Below, piece after piece: positions 35,810 to 44,456 of a stretch of DNA of 64,000 nucleotides. Under the pieces are notes generated by a model. That model was not told the origin of the DNA. It made no database searches and was given only the letters and a program-made list of their open reading frames with translations. Position numbers and translations under genes: made by a program. Positions within the stretch are counted from its first letter, which is position 1, and each line of letters starts with the position of its first letter. The DNA is from Persephonella sp964519345. GTDB taxonomy: Bacteria; Aquificota; Aquificia; Aquificales; Hydrogenothermaceae. The stretch spans positions 1 through 64,000 of the forward strand of contig CAZFKX010000017.1 of assembly GCA_964519345.1 (NCBI GenBank), in the 5' to 3' direction.

Positions 35810-36389
35810 AACTTTTTGAAAGTTCCATAAAGTTCTTTAAAAGCACCTTCCCATAGTCTGTAAGTATAGATTCTGGATGAAACTGCACTCCCCAGATAGG
35901 ATATCTTTTATGCTTTATTCCCATAATTTCGTTATCGTCCTCAGTCCACGCCGTTATCTCTATATCCTCTGGAAGAGTGTTTCTGTCGATAACAAGGGAA
36001 TGGTATCTTACAGCCTTAAATGGAGATGGAATCCCCTTAAAAAGATCATCGCCTTTATGATGTATATCTGAGGTTTTGCCGTGCATCAGGCATTTAGCTT
36101 TAATAATTTCAGCACCAAAAGCAGAACCTATGGACTGGTGTCCTAAACAGACGCCAAGTATTGGGTAAATTCCCTTGTATTTCTTTATAAGATCAACGGA
36201 TATGCCAGCTTCTTTTGGTGTGCAAGGTCCTGGAGATATAACTACAGCATCTATATTTTCTATCTTTCTTACCTCATCAATATCTATCTCATCGTTTCTT
36301 TTTACTATAACGTCGGCTCCAAGCTCAAAAAAGTACTGAACTATGTTGTAAGTAAATGAATCATAATTATCAACCATTAGTATTCTCAT
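35787..36389 (-). CDS. pabA: glutamine amidotransferase of anthranilate/aminodeoxychorismate synthase
   Basis: The 200-residue class I glutaminase begins MRILMVDNYDSFTYNIVQYF and has the catalytic Cys in GVCLGHQSIG and the His-Glu pair in GVQFHPESILT. It releases ammonia from glutamine for PabB (encoded at 12884) and/or TrpE. Many bacteria use one such subunit for both, so trpG would be equally valid. The start at 36389 is chosen for spacing from AAAGGTG; ATGs a few codons upstream are possible. It is a single gene between convergent TamB and divergent gyrA. Confidence 0.9.
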   Translation of the reverse strand: MRILMVDNYDSFTYNIVQYFFELGADVIVKRNDEIDIDEVRKIENIDAVVISPGPCTPKEAGISVDLIKKYKGIYPILGVCLGHQSIGSAFGAEIIKAKCLMHGKTSDIHHKGDDLFKGIPSPFKAVRYHSLVIDRNTLPEDIEITAWTEDDNEIMGIKHKRYPIWGVQFHPESILTDYGKVLLKNFMELSKSFRNQKVG

Positions 36390-36482
36390 ATTCATCACCT
36401 TTGTAGAAATGGAACTAAATTTAATATACCAAAAATTCCTATATAAGTTATGAAAATATTCCTGAGAGACAAGAATTAGAGC

Positions 36483-36506
36483 ATCTATATATGGTAAAAT
36501 ATAGAT
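36483..36506. promoter_or_regulatory. inverted repeat upstream of gyrA overlapping a -10-like box
   Basis: ATCTATAT and ATATAGAT flank eight bases that include most of a TAAAAT box (36495-36500). The repeat ends 26 bases before the gyrA ATG. It could be an operator or a topology-sensitive promoter element; no matching -35 is obvious. Confidence 0.35.
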
Positions 36507-36532
36507 AAGAAAATATCACAGGAGTGTATTTT

Positions 36533-39500
36533 ATGTCTGAAATTATAAAACAACCCATAGAAGAAGAGGTAAAATCTGCTTATTTAGATTATGCTATGTC
36601 CGTTATTGTTGGTAGGGCAATTCCCGATGTCAGAGATGGACTGAAACCTGTACAAAGAAGAATCCTTTATGCTATGAACGAGCTTGGATTATACCCAAAT
36701 AAACCGTATAAAAAAAGTGCCAGAGTTGTAGGGGAAGTACTGGGTAAATACCATCCCCATGGTGATACATCTGTTTACGATGCTCTCGTCAGGATGGCTC
36801 AGGATTTCACATTAAGATATCCTCTGATTCAAGGACAGGGAAACTTCGGTTCTATAGATGGTGACCCACCTGCTGCGATGAGATACTGTGTTGTGGGCGA
36901 TACACTGATTCATACTGATAAAGGTCTAATCAAGATAAAAGATATAGTGCCAGATAGTAAGGAAAATTCTGATAATCCTATAAAAATAAAAGTTCAGTCG
37001 TTAAACAGAAAAATAAATTACTCAGATATGTTTTTTAATAGCGGAAAACATAAAACTATAAGGGTAGAAACAGAAGAAGGGTATGAGATAGAAGGTAGCT
37101 TTAATCATCCTGTACTGACATGGACGTTAGAAGATGGAAAACCTGTTTATAAATGGAAGACATTAGACAGTATTAAGGTAGGCGATTATCTGGTAGTAAG
37201 CAGGGAAAATGATATTCACAATAATCAAGATTTAATTACTGAGGAAGAAGCTATTTTGCTTGGCTCTTTTATTTCAGAAGGATATATTCCTGAAAACAGG
37301 AAAGGATTTAACAATATCGGTAAAGGGTATGCTACTGTTTTTGAAAATGCCCTTAAAAGAGGCTGTGGAGAAACTTTCCGTGGGTATGAAAGAGCTTTGA
37401 AAAGTGAAGAAACAGCTGTTGAATGTCAGATACAGTATAAAGATATTGTCCAGGACGTAATGGAAAAAGAATCTGATGAAAAATCTTTGGAAAAGGAAAT
37501 ACCTTATGTTGTCCTTCAATCATCAAAAAAAATCCAGAGAGCGTTTTTAAGAGCCTTATTTGAAGAAGATGGTACTGTTTACGAAACGGTCAGAGCAGTA
37601 AACATTTCTTATTCCTCTAAGAGTAAAAAACTGTTAAAACAGCTTCAAGTTTTACTCCTTAACTTTGGCATCATATCTAAAATACACAGAGATAAGCAGA
37701 ATTACAGATTGATCATTTCTGGATACCAGAATGTAAAGCTTTTTAAAGAAGAAATAGGATTTTTTGGCAATAAACAGGAAAAACTTAAAAAGCTTGTTAA
37801 GAAAATATATAAAAAGGAGACAGAAAACGGTAAAACTGACTTTATTCCTTTCATAGCCCAGTACATAAGGGATAAATATAGAGGAAAAGGAGTTAATCAG
37901 TGGCTGTCAAAACATATACTTGATAGGTATCACAAAATAGATCAGTACTGGGATAAACTGGAGCAGATCTTAGATACAGAAGATTTAGCATTATACAGAG
38001 AACTATTACAGAACAGATACTACTTTGCTAAGGTAAGAACTGTTGAGGAAACCGGTGAAAAAATAGTTTACTCCATCAGAGTAAACAGTTATTGTCACTC
38101 CTTTGTAGGAAACGGAATTGTCAATCACAACACAGAAGCCCGTCTTACAAAACTTGCGATGGAAATGCTTGCAGATATAGATAAGAACACTGTTGATATG
38201 AGAGAAAATTTTGATGCTTCTTTGATGGAACCTGAGGTCTTGCCTGCAAAATTTCCTAACCTGATATGTAACGGGGCTTCAGGTATAGCTGTTGGTCTTT
38301 CAACAAATATACCGCCTCACAACTTTACTGAAGTAGCTGAAGCGCTGAAATATTTAGCTGAGTTCCCAAATGCTACTGTTGAAGAACTCTGTCAGTTTGT
38401 AAAAGGTCCTGATTTTCCGACAGGCGGTATTCTTATAACACCTTTTGAAGAGATTGTAAAGATATATACTGACGGTAGAGGATCGATAGTAGTAAAAGGG
38501 AAAGCCAGAATAGAAAGACTTCCCGGGAACAGACATAGAATTGTGATATATGAGATACCTTATCAGGTAAATAAAGTAGAGCTGATTAAAAGAATAGCTG
38601 AACTTGTAAGAAAAGGTCAGGAAAAAGGAATATCGGATCTCAGAGACGAGTCAGATAGAGATGGTATAAGAATTGTTGTTGAGCTTAAAAGGGAAGCTGA
38701 TCCTGAAAAGGTTCTAAAAAAACTTTACAGAAGAACACAGCTTCAAAAATCAATACCTATAAACCTGACTGTTCTTGTTGGAAAACAGCCTAAAACAGTA
38801 GATTTGAAGGGTCTTCTTCAGGAATTTATAAAACATAGAATAGAGGTTATAACAAGAAAAACCCTTTTTGAACTTGATAAGGCTGAGAACAGACTACATA
38901 TAGTAGAGGGTCTTTTAAAGGCTCTTGAGAATGCAGATAGGGTAATAGATATAGTTAGAAGTTCAAAAGATATATCCTCTGCAAGATCCTTGCTTAAAGG
39001 AGAGTTTGAACTCTCAGATACGCAGGCTCAGGCTATACTTGATATGAGGCTTTCAAGATTTACAGCTCTTGAAGGGGATAAACTTTACCAGGAAGCTGAT
39101 GATCTAAGACTTAAAATTGAAAACTATAAGAAGATACTCTCTTCAGAAGAAGAGAAGATAAGGGTATTTATAGAAGAGATAGACGACCTTCTTGAGAGAT
39201 TTGGAGATGAAAGGAAAACAGTTATAATTGAGGAAAAAGAGGCAGGACTAACGTTTGAAGAACGCTACATACTTGGGATACTTAGTAGTGGAAGAATATT
39301 TAACAGAAGGATAGATGATGATTCAGAAAAAGGTGAGATCTTCCTCAAGGTTATAAATGATATTGTATCCTCTGTAAGACCTGGTGAAAAATTTATATCG
39401 ATTCAGGAGGTTGAAAGCTCTATTCCTATAGCATTTATAACAGATAAGGGAAGGGCATACTGGAGTCTTGTTGCAGATCTTCCAAAGGGTGAGGGAAAAT

Positions 39501-40186
39501 TAAGTATTGATGAAGGTGAGATTGTTGGAACAGCTTTTAAGGGTGAAGGGGAAGAAGACAGACTATTTATTATCACAAAAAATGGGATAATAAAAAGAAT
39601 GTCTTATGAGGACATATTTTACAAATCACAGAACCATTCTGTGATACCCCTTGCTGAAGACGATTCTGTTGTAACAGCATTTGCAGATGATCATCCATCC
39701 CTTATAGCTGTTTATACACGTAAAGGTGATCTGCTTCTTTTTGAGAGAAATCAGGTTAGGGTAACAGGTGATAAGGCTAAAGGGGTTGAAGCAATTGATC
39801 TTGATGAAGGGGATACCGTATCAGGTGGTTTCTTGATTAACAGTGAAGATCTTATTATGACAGTTACTAAAAACGGTTATACTAAGCTTGTTCATAAAGA
39901 GGAGTTTTTTACAAAAGAAGGAAAGGTTAAGAAAAGAGCACAGAAAGGTCTTATGGCTGTTAAACTTGGAAAAGGTGATTTTCTCTCTGTCGCTGTTCCT
40001 GTTAAACTTGGAGAAACAGTTTATTTTTCTACGGAGAAAGGAAGGATTTTAAAACTTATTGTTGATGAGAAAAGAATACCTATTTCAAAAAGAACAGCTA
40101 TGGGAGATCCTGTTATAAAAATTGAGGGTGATTATGTGGTAAAAGCCGTAAAACCTAAGATAAAAACAGAAGGCAGTGACAGTTAG
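36533..40186 (+). CDS. gyrA: DNA gyrase subunit A containing an intein
   Basis: The precursor of 1217 residues consists of GyrA interrupted by a 415-residue intein. The N-terminal extein ends at residue 118, the catalytic Tyr of AAMRY, and the C-terminal extein resumes with TEARLTKLAMEML. After splicing GyrA would be 802 residues, a normal length, with the breakage-reunion domain, the coiled coil and a C-terminal DNA-wrapping domain; a GyrA-box-like segment appears near QKGLMAVKL. Without splicing the catalytic site would be split, so gyrase activity depends on it. The start at 36533 is chosen for spacing from CAGGAG; GTG 36524 is less likely. It is unlinked to gyrB here. Confidence 0.96.
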   Translation: MSEIIKQPIEEEVKSAYLDYAMSVIVGRAIPDVRDGLKPVQRRILYAMNELGLYPNKPYKKSARVVGEVLGKYHPHGDTSVYDALVRMAQDFTLRYPLIQGQGNFGSIDGDPPAAMRYCVVGDTLIHTDKGLIKIKDIVPDSKENSDNPIKIKVQSLNRKINYSDMFFNSGKHKTIRVETEEGYEIEGSFNHPVLTWTLEDGKPVYKWKTLDSIKVGDYLVVSRENDIHNNQDLITEEEAILLGSFISEGYIPENRKGFNNIGKGYATVFENALKRGCGETFRGYERALKSEETAVECQIQYKDIVQDVMEKESDEKSLEKEIPYVVLQSSKKIQRAFLRALFEEDGTVYETVRAVNISYSSKSKKLLKQLQVLLLNFGIISKIHRDKQNYRLIISGYQNVKLFKEEIGFFGNKQEKLKKLVKKIYKKETENGKTDFIPFIAQYIRDKYRGKGVNQWLSKHILDRYHKIDQYWDKLEQILDTEDLALYRELLQNRYYFAKVRTVEETGEKIVYSIRVNSYCHSFVGNGIVNHNTEARLTKLAMEMLADIDKNTVDMRENFDASLMEPEVLPAKFPNLICNGASGIAVGLSTNIPPHNFTEVAEALKYLAEFPNATVEELCQFVKGPDFPTGGILITPFEEIVKIYTDGRGSIVVKGKARIERLPGNRHRIVIYEIPYQVNKVELIKRIAELVRKGQEKGISDLRDESDRDGIRIVVELKREADPEKVLKKLYRRTQLQKSIPINLTVLVGKQPKTVDLKGLLQEFIKHRIEVITRKTLFELDKAENRLHIVEGLLKALENADRVIDIVRSSKDISSARSLLKGEFELSDTQAQAILDMRLSRFTALEGDKLYQEADDLRLKIENYKKILSSEEEKIRVFIEEIDDLLERFGDERKTVIIEEKEAGLTFEERYILGILSSGRIFNRRIDDDSEKGEIFLKVINDIVSSVRPGEKFISIQEVESSIPIAFITDKGRAYWSLVADLPKGEGKLSIDEGEIVGTAFKGEGEEDRLFIITKNGIIKRMSYEDIFYKSQNHSVIPLAEDDSVVTAFADDHPSLIAVYTRKGDLLLFERNQVRVTGDKAKGVEAIDLDEGDTVSGGFLINSEDLIMTVTKNGYTKLVHKEEFFTKEGKVKKRAQKGLMAVKLGKGDFLSVAVPVKLGETVYFSTEKGRILKLIVDEKRIPISKRTAMGDPVIKIEGDYVVKAVKPKIKTEGSDS
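36887..38131 (+). mobile_element. GyrA intein with LAGLIDADG homing endonuclease
   Basis: The insert starts with Cys (CVVGDTLIHTDKG, block A) and ends with His-Asn (VGNGIVNHN, block G), followed by Thr. Block B contains the conserved His in GSFNHPVLTW, and block F is in VYSIRVNSYCHSF. Two LAGLIDADG-type helices are seen, LLGSFISEGYI (intein residue about 124) and FLRALFEEDGTV (about 218), both with the acidic metal ligand kept. Splicing residues look complete for a class 1 intein, and the endonuclease may still be active. The site, after Tyr and before Thr of AMRYTE, is the same one used by mycobacterial GyrA inteins. Confidence 0.95.
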
Positions 40187-40385
40187 GATACTACTGATAA
40201 CAGGCATACTGGTAGGAGTATATGCTGTTTTTAATAATATAGGCGGAGTTTTCTCCGCCTTTAAGATTAATGATCTCACTCTTTCAACAGCAAAACTGAT
40301 TCAGAGTCTTCTTCCTGTAGTTGTAGGTATCGTTATAATATGGGTTTCTGCTTTAAATCTTTATGATACTTTTAAAAAGAGATGA
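40176..40385 (+). CDS. small membrane protein, 69 residues
   Basis: I do not recognise a family. Two hydrophobic helices are predicted (about residues 4-28 and 43-62) with a basic end (LYDTFKKR). The GTG start overlaps the gyrA stop, suggesting coupled translation. A strong hairpin (40241-40260) lies inside the reading frame. The stop abuts the convergent small periplasmic gene with no space between. The regular helix pattern supports a real gene. Confidence 0.6.
   Translation: MTVRILLITGILVGVYAVFNNIGGVFSAFKINDLTLSTAKLIQSLLPVVVGIVIIWVSALNLYDTFKKR
40241..40260 (+). terminator. hairpin inside the 69-codon frame, possible gyrA attenuator
   Basis: AGGCGGAG-TTTT-CTCCGCCT is a perfect eight-base-pair hairpin, 55 bases after the gyrA stop. 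Only a few T follow (TTTAAG counting the stem's last base), so termination would be partial at best. Confidence 0.4.
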
Positions 40386-40700
40386 TTATTTCTGTTCCTG
40401 TAGAAGTTTTCTGTAAAGAGCATTTCTTTCATTCTCACAGGACTGTATATCTTTAAGAATCATCTCTTTACATTCTTCATCGTCAAAACAGAAACCGTTA
40501 TTTTTGTACTCGGTTAATAAATTCCACAATGCAAGACCTTCACAGTATCTCCATTTTTTGTTTAGATCTTTTCCTTTTTCCTCTTTTATACATTTTTCAA
40601 TCTGTGCAACATATCTTTCACAGTCTTTTTTTGACATGCCTGCAAAAGATATGCCGGACATAAGTAAGATAGTTGATAGAAAAAAAGTAAACTTTTTCAT
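40386..40700 (-). CDS. small secreted six-cysteine protein, unknown
   Basis: The 104-residue product has a clear signal peptide (MKKFTFFLSTILLMSGISFA) and a mature part of about 84 residues with six Cys (in DCERY, KCIKE, YCEGL, FCFDD, ECKEM, SCENE) and mostly helical character. An even number of Cys suggests three disulfides in the periplasm. No haem or metal motif is present. AGGAG-like sequence (AAAGGAGAAAGG) precedes the ATG. It is the last gene of a minus-strand series from 44687. Confidence 0.7.
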   Translation of the reverse strand: MKKFTFFLSTILLMSGISFAGMSKKDCERYVAQIEKCIKEEKGKDLNKKWRYCEGLALWNLLTEYKNNGFCFDDEECKEMILKDIQSCENERNALYRKLLQEQK

Positions 40701-40727
40701 ACCTTTCTCCTTTTAGAATATTCTAAT

Positions 40728-41234
40728 TTAATTATATACTTTTTTAAAAATATTTCTAACCTTATTAAAAAAAGGGATATATTTTTTGTAATCTATATAC
40801 GTCCATATAAACGGTTGGAATGATCCATGGTGGTAAAAAAGCTCAAGTTCTACAAAAATACCATCTCCCATGTAAATCCTGTTTCCTCTGTACTTTGATG
40901 TTGCTACAACAACCTGATCTGTATCTATATAAAAAGGATCTATATTGACCTTCCTTTTTCCATTAATCCTCATAGTATTTTCTATTTCTATACTTAATTT
41001 TTTAATCTTAGTTATCTCAGACTTATCTATAATTGTATCTGTGACTACAAATATCTTTTTTAAGCCCTCTCCCATCTCTTTTTCATAATATTTAGAATAT
41101 TCAAGTCTGAAATGATCTGTTTTTTCAATGATTTCACCAAAATGATGATTTATCAGATCAATTGATTGATCTAAAAATTTTTCTTGATTCCACATAAGAC
41201 CAAAACCTAAAAAAGCTTTAATGTTTCTTCTCAC
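40728..41234 (-). CDS. DUF4416 family protein
   Basis: The 168-residue protein matches the DUF4416 pattern as I remember it: SKYYEKEMGEGLKK, RKVNIDPFYIDTDQVVVAT, RIYMGDGIFVELEL and FQPFIWTYIDYK. The family is conserved in Aquificota, Deltaproteobacteria and related thermophiles and has no settled function. The GTG start overlaps the moaCB 3' end by 17 bases, so the genes are co-expressed. Confidence 0.8.
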   Translation of the reverse strand: MRRNIKAFLGFGLMWNQEKFLDQSIDLINHHFGEIIEKTDHFRLEYSKYYEKEMGEGLKKIFVVTDTIIDKSEITKIKKLSIEIENTMRINGKRKVNIDPFYIDTDQVVVATSKYRGNRIYMGDGIFVELELFYHHGSFQPFIWTYIDYKKYIPFFNKVRNIFKKVYN

Positions 41235-42138
41235 CTTTTGCCATTCTTATAGCATGTTTAAGAAGTGGTGCAACCAGTCTTATGTTGTCCTTAACGCCTC
41301 CTGTACTTCCTGGAAGATTAATTACCAACGTTGCATTCCCTAATATTCCACACACACCTCTGGATAATAAAGATTTTGGAGTAAATCTAATCCCAACAAT
41401 CCTCATAGCCTCGGAAAATCCTATCATCTCTTTTCTTATAATCTCTTTAGTTGCTTCAGGTGTTACATCTCTTTTACTGAAACCTGTTCCTCCTGTTGTG
41501 AAAATAATATCAACTTTGTCGGCTAAACTTTTAAGTTCTTCTACTATTGTTTCCATATCGTCAGGTAGGATTTTGTAATGAACAACATTACCGCCAAACT
41601 CATTTTCTATTATGTCTATAGCTGTTTTTCCACTCCTGTCCTCCGCTTCACCTTTTGAACATGTATCGCTCAGTGTTATAACGGCACATTTTAGGCCGGT
41701 AAGATCTTCTTCATAATCAGATTTTCCGCCTCTTTTTTCAATGAGTTTTATCTCACCTATAACCATATTTTTGTCAAAAGCTTTTAACATATCATAAACA
41801 TTCAAAAGTGCTGCTGAAACTGCTGTTAAGGCTTCCATCTCAACCCCTGTTCTTCCTATGCATTTAACCTCGGCAGTTACATAAATACCATCTTCTTGAA
41901 GATCTGTATTAACAACAACGTGATCAATCATAATATTGTGACAGAAAGGAAGTATATCCGCTGTTCTTTTAACACCAAGCATTCCTGCCATCTGTGACGC
42001 TGACAGTACGTCACCTTTAGGGACTTTATTGTTCTTTATCATATCTATAGATTCTTGACTTAAAAATATCTTACCTTCGGCTTTTGCTGTTCTTATTGTC
42101 TCAAATTTGTTTGAGACATCAACAGGTCTGAATCCCAT
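41218..42138 (-). CDS. moaCB: MoaC-MoaB fusion, molybdenum cofactor biosynthesis
   Basis: The 306-residue protein joins two enzymes. Residues 1-150 are MoaC (cyclic pyranopterin monophosphate synthase), with LPFCHNIMIDHV, EVKCIGRTGVEMEALTAV and the C-terminal KSDYE. Residues 155-306 are a MoaB/MogA-like domain with VITLSDTCSKGEAEDRSG, IFTTGGTGFSKRDVTPEAT and VINLPGSTGG. MoaC forms the pterin precursor; MogA-type domains adenylylate molybdopterin before Mo insertion. Such MoaBC fusions are known in several bacteria. AGGAGG precedes the ATG. A molybdoenzyme-based metabolism is implied. Confidence 0.94.
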   Translation of the reverse strand: MGFRPVDVSNKFETIRTAKAEGKIFLSQESIDMIKNNKVPKGDVLSASQMAGMLGVKRTADILPFCHNIMIDHVVVNTDLQEDGIYVTAEVKCIGRTGVEMEALTAVSAALLNVYDMLKAFDKNMVIGEIKLIEKRGGKSDYEEDLTGLKCAVITLSDTCSKGEAEDRSGKTAIDIIENEFGGNVVHYKILPDDMETIVEELKSLADKVDIIFTTGGTGFSKRDVTPEATKEIIRKEMIGFSEAMRIVGIRFTPKSLLSRGVCGILGNATLVINLPGSTGGVKDNIRLVAPLLKHAIRMAKGEKKH

Positions 42139-42175
42139 AATATCCTCCTACGTTTTAACATTTGCGACAGAACGA

Positions 42176-42703
42176 TCAAATTATACAGTATATATCCTTT
42201 AGATTTCTACCTTCTTCAGCCCAGTCAAGTCCATAACCTATAACGAATCTATCGGGGATAACAAATCCTACATAGTCTGCTTCAAAATCAACTTCTCTTC
42301 TTTCTTTTTTATCGAGGAGAACACATGTTTTCAAAGAGGAAGGATTTCTCTGCTTTAATGCTTCAACAAGAGCTTTTAGAGTTCTTCCTGTATCGATAAT
42401 ATCATCAACAATAAGAAGATTTTTTCCATCTATATTCTGTGTAAGATCTTTAACGAATATTACCTCACCTGAACTTTCCATAGATGTGTTGTAAGAGGAT
42501 ACCTGCATAAAATCAATATAAACTTTTCCTTTAATCTCCCTTACAAGATCAGCCATAAATATGAATGATCCCTTGAGTATTCCTACAACAAGTATCTCTT
42601 TTCCTTTAAAATCTTCTGATATTTTCTTTCCAAGTTCTCTAACTTTATTTTTTATTTCTTCTTCTTTTATTAATATCTCAGCTCTTCTGCCCCTTATTTT
42701 CAT
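42176..42703 (-). CDS. hpt: hypoxanthine phosphoribosyltransferase
   Basis: The product (175 residues from this start) salvages hypoxanthine and guanine using PRPP. The PRPP-binding loop is LLIVDDIIDTGRTLKAL, the flexible loop region is FMQVSSYNTSMESSGEV, and the substrate segment is YVGFVIPDRFVIGYGLDWAEEGRNL. The start at 42703 is preferred because AAAGGAGC lies just before it. In-frame ATGs at 42748 and 42733 lack a ribosome-binding site and one would overlap rimI. It lies between rimI and moaCB. Confidence 0.93.
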   Translation of the reverse strand: MKIRGRRAEILIKEEEIKNKVRELGKKISEDFKGKEILVVGILKGSFIFMADLVREIKGKVYIDFMQVSSYNTSMESSGEVIFVKDLTQNIDGKNLLIVDDIIDTGRTLKALVEALKQRNPSSLKTCVLLDKKERREVDFEADYVGFVIPDRFVIGYGLDWAEEGRNLKDIYCII

Positions 42704-42737
42704 TTTGAGCTCCTTTGGTTTTATATCTTCCATCAAA

Positions 42738-43181
42738 TTATAGATCAAGTTTCATCAAAACTGCATCTTCTCCATTACTGTAATAACTTTTTCTCATACC
42801 ATACTCTTTGAAATTTAGTTTTCTGTAAAAGTTCAAAGCTATATCGTTATTCTTTGATACCTCAAGATATACGGAACTTATTTTACAACTCCTTACCTTT
42901 TCTAAAAAATTTGAAACCAGGGCTCTGCCTATCCCCCTTCTTTGAAAACTTTTATCAACAGCTATCATAAGAATATTACTTTCATCATACATAATCTCTC
43001 CTGAAAGAAATCCAACAATCTGTTTTTCTATAACGGCAACAGTTTTATAGGTAAAAGAATTTTCGGACAAAATCATACTATCAGACCATGGATTTTCAAA
43101 ATTGGCATCAATTATCCTTCTGATAGATGGCAGGTCGGATGTTTTAAAATCTCTGATCTTTAGATTTTTTTCAGTTTTCAT
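42738..43181 (-). CDS. rimI: GNAT acetyltransferase, RimI type
   Basis: The 147-residue protein has the GNAT fold with the acetyl-CoA loop FQRRGIGRALVSNFLEKV, the strand LMIAVDKS before it, and YLEVSKNNDIALNFYRKLNFKEYG, the pattern of RimI (N-terminal acetylation of ribosomal protein S18 and other proteins). The start overlaps the ribBA 3' end by eleven bases. Other GNAT substrates cannot be excluded. Confidence 0.85.
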   Translation of the reverse strand: MKTEKNLKIRDFKTSDLPSIRRIIDANFENPWSDSMILSENSFTYKTVAVIEKQIVGFLSGEIMYDESNILMIAVDKSFQRRGIGRALVSNFLEKVRSCKISSVYLEVSKNNDIALNFYRKLNFKEYGMRKSYYSNGEDAVLMKLDL

Positions 43182-44451
43182 TCATCTCAGTTTCTTTTCT
43201 GAGTTCTTCAATATCAAGCTTACAGCTTTCTCCTTTTAGATCTTCAAATATATGTCCAAGATGTTCTTTTTTTGCTTTAAGGTAATTTTTATTATAAGGG
43301 TTAGGTTCTATTATTAGAGGTATTCTCTCAACAACTTCCAGACCAAAACCCTCAAGAGCTACAATTTTCCTTGGATTGTTTGTCATAAGCTTCATCTTTC
43401 TTACGCCTATATCAAGCAGTATCTGTGCTCCTGTCCCAAAATCTCTCAGATCCGCATTAAATCCTAATCTGTGATTTGCCTCAACTGTGTCATATCCTTC
43501 TTCTTGAAGTCTGTAAGCTTTTATCTTGTTTATTATCCCTATTCCTCTCCCCTCATGACCTCTCATATATACAAGTACGCCTTTACCTTCCGACGAAATT
43601 GTTTTAAGGGCTGCATGAAGCTGTGATTGGCAGTCGCATCTCAAAGAACCAAATATATCTCCTGTTAAACATTCCGAGTGAACTCTTACAAGAGTAGGTT
43701 TGTCAGGATCTATGTCCCCCATAATAAGGGCCACATGTTCTGATCCGTCAAGTGTGTTTTTATATCCGTATATTTTGAAAGTTCCATATTTTGTCGGAAG
43801 ATGAGCCTCTGCTTCTCTTAAGACAAACTTTTCTCTTTTTAGTCTGTATTGAACAAGATCAGCGATGGTTATAATCTTAAGATTGTATTTTCTGGCAAAC
43901 TTTATAAGATCTGGCAGTCTTGCCATTGTTCCATCTTCTTTCATAATCTCACATATAACTCCTGCTGGATACAGCCCTGCAAGTCTTGCAAGATCAACAG
44001 AAGCCTCTGTATGACCTGTTCTTTCAAGAACACCTCCAGGCCTTGCCATTAGTGGAAATATATGTCCAGGTCTTACAAAATCCTGGGGCACTGCATCCGG
44101 ACTTACAGCTAACTTTATGGTTACAGCCCTATCGTATGCGGATATACCTGTTGTTGTTCCATATTTAGGATGTGCGTCTATAGAGAGACAGAAGGCTGTT
44201 CCATTAGGATCAGTATTATTCTGGGTCATAAGGGGTATATTTAGTTCTTCAAGTCTCTCCTTTAACATAGATAAACAGATAAGTCCTCTACCCTCTTTTG
44301 CCATAAAGTTTATAGCATCTGGTGTTACCTTCTCGGCAGCCATAACAAGATCGCCTTCATTTTCCCTATTTGGGTCGTCAACAACTATAACCATCTTACC
44401 CTGTTTTATATCTTCTATAGCTTCTTCTATACTGTTGAATCTAAACTCCAT
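43171..44451 (-). CDS. ribBA: bifunctional DHBP synthase / GTP cyclohydrolase II
   Basis: The protein (426 residues from this start) joins RibB and RibA of riboflavin synthesis. Residues 1-200 are 3,4-dihydroxy-2-butanone-4-phosphate synthase, with VVDDPNRENEGDLVMAAE, RPGHIFPLMA and RTGHTEASVDLARLAG. Residues 205-400 are GTP cyclohydrolase II, with zinc ligands in HSECLTGDIFGSLRCDCQSQL, GHEGRGIGIINK and the DTVEANHRLGF segment. ATG 44451 is preferred to GTG 44460, as TGAGGTGA lies between. No FMN riboswitch was recognised upstream of the operon. Confidence 0.96.
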   Translation of the reverse strand: MEFRFNSIEEAIEDIKQGKMVIVVDDPNRENEGDLVMAAEKVTPDAINFMAKEGRGLICLSMLKERLEELNIPLMTQNNTDPNGTAFCLSIDAHPKYGTTTGISAYDRAVTIKLAVSPDAVPQDFVRPGHIFPLMARPGGVLERTGHTEASVDLARLAGLYPAGVICEIMKEDGTMARLPDLIKFARKYNLKIITIADLVQYRLKREKFVLREAEAHLPTKYGTFKIYGYKNTLDGSEHVALIMGDIDPDKPTLVRVHSECLTGDIFGSLRCDCQSQLHAALKTISSEGKGVLVYMRGHEGRGIGIINKIKAYRLQEEGYDTVEANHRLGFNADLRDFGTGAQILLDIGVRKMKLMTNNPRKIVALEGFGLEVVERIPLIIEPNPYNKNYLKAKKEHLGHIFEDLKGESCKLDIEELRKETEMNEN

Positions 44452-44456
44452 ACCGA

